Below are positions 12,844 to 12,909 of a DNA stretch of 12,909 nucleotides, piece by piece. Location of the stretch: the NCBI GenBank assembly GCA_038323835.1, contig JBBQHI010000068.1:1-12909 (forward strand), read 5' to 3'. Source of the DNA: JACVRW01 sp038323835 (GTDB lineage: Bacteria > Actinomycetota > Thermoleophilia > Solirubrobacterales > Thermoleophilaceae). A model generated the notes under the pieces. The model was not told where the DNA came from and did no database searches. It was given only the letters and a program-made list of their open reading frames with translations. Both the position numbers and the translations under genes were made by a program. The stretch's first letter is position 1. Every line of letters begins with the position of its first letter.

Positions 12844-12909
12844 CTACGCGCCGCCCTTGGCGCGGTCGAAGACGTCGTTCAGGATCTCTCCCGAGTCCTC
12901 GAGCCCGAA
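12844..12909 (-). CDS. C-terminal end of an unidentified minus-strand gene
   Basis: The last 21 codons before the TAG at 12844-12846 read F-G-L-E-D-S-G-E-I-L-N-D, then V-F-D-R-A-K-G-G-A. They have the G/C-ending codon use of the other genes here, and tandem hairpins follow the stop. The stretch is too short to assign a family. The I-L-N-D-V-F-D-R-A-K-G-G end vaguely recalls glycine-rich DnaJ segments, but I would not call it on that. Confidence 0.6.
   Translation of the reverse strand, partial: FGLEDSGEILNDVFDRAKGGA

Noticed and set aside
1..12909. CRISPR arrays, tRNA genes, insertion sequences or phage integration sites
   Set aside because: I saw no regularly spaced repeats, no tRNA-like cloverleaf and no transposase or integrase motifs on either strand.

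Overview
The window is high-GC throughout and uses codons ending almost entirely in G or C. GTG starts are frequent and several genes lack a Shine-Dalgarno sequence, as expected of an actinobacterium. The best lineage marker is the gene at 11989-12657. Its N-terminus (A-L-F-V-A-L-G-G-T-S-A-Y-A) followed by short D-I-x-D-G-x-V-K-S repeats is a pattern I associate with Thermoleophilia (Solirubrobacterales and relatives). An LLM-type, probably F420-dependent oxidoreductase and a DrrA/DrrB-type exporter fit the same assignment. I see no rRNA, tRNA, CRISPR array, insertion sequence or phage gene.

Left part, plus strand. The 3' end of a metallo-beta-lactamase-fold hydrolase (2-442) is followed by a 383-bp gene-free stretch rich in hairpins. 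A NAD-dependent epimerase/dehydratase (826-1788) then starts from what looks like a leaderless promoter and ends at a strong two-way hairpin (1816-1846).

Middle-left, minus strand. Read right to left: an LLM-class oxidoreductase (4583-3534); a promoter with an overlapping inverted repeat; the first ~26 codons of what looks like an HD/LuxR-type regulator (3474-3397); a small dimeric alpha-beta-barrel (monooxygenase-like) protein (3282-3010); and an AmiC/UrtA-like ligand-binding protein (2979-1867). The ligand-binding protein has no signal peptide and no transporter partners, so it may be a cytoplasmic sensor rather than a transporter component.

Centre and right, plus strand. A broken gene (4662-4921) precedes a very large secreted S8 (subtilase) peptidase with an FG-GAP/VCBS beta-propeller region (4918-9177). 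The peptidase's start codon is unclear. Twelve bases after it comes a class II glutamine amidotransferase (9190-10023). A 28-residue membrane peptide then overlaps the start of a two-gene ABC-2 exporter (10171-11897) with 1-nt and 4-nt overlaps. A hairpin separates this operon from the convergent Thermoleophilia-type exported protein. The window closes with the last 21 codons of another minus-strand gene and its likely terminators.

I did not find a defence island, a biosynthetic cluster or any clearly new multi-gene system. The points most worth a second look are the possible amide-sensor remnant at 1867-3545, the decayed gene plus disrupted start at 4662-5030, and the overlapping micro-ORF in front of the exporter.
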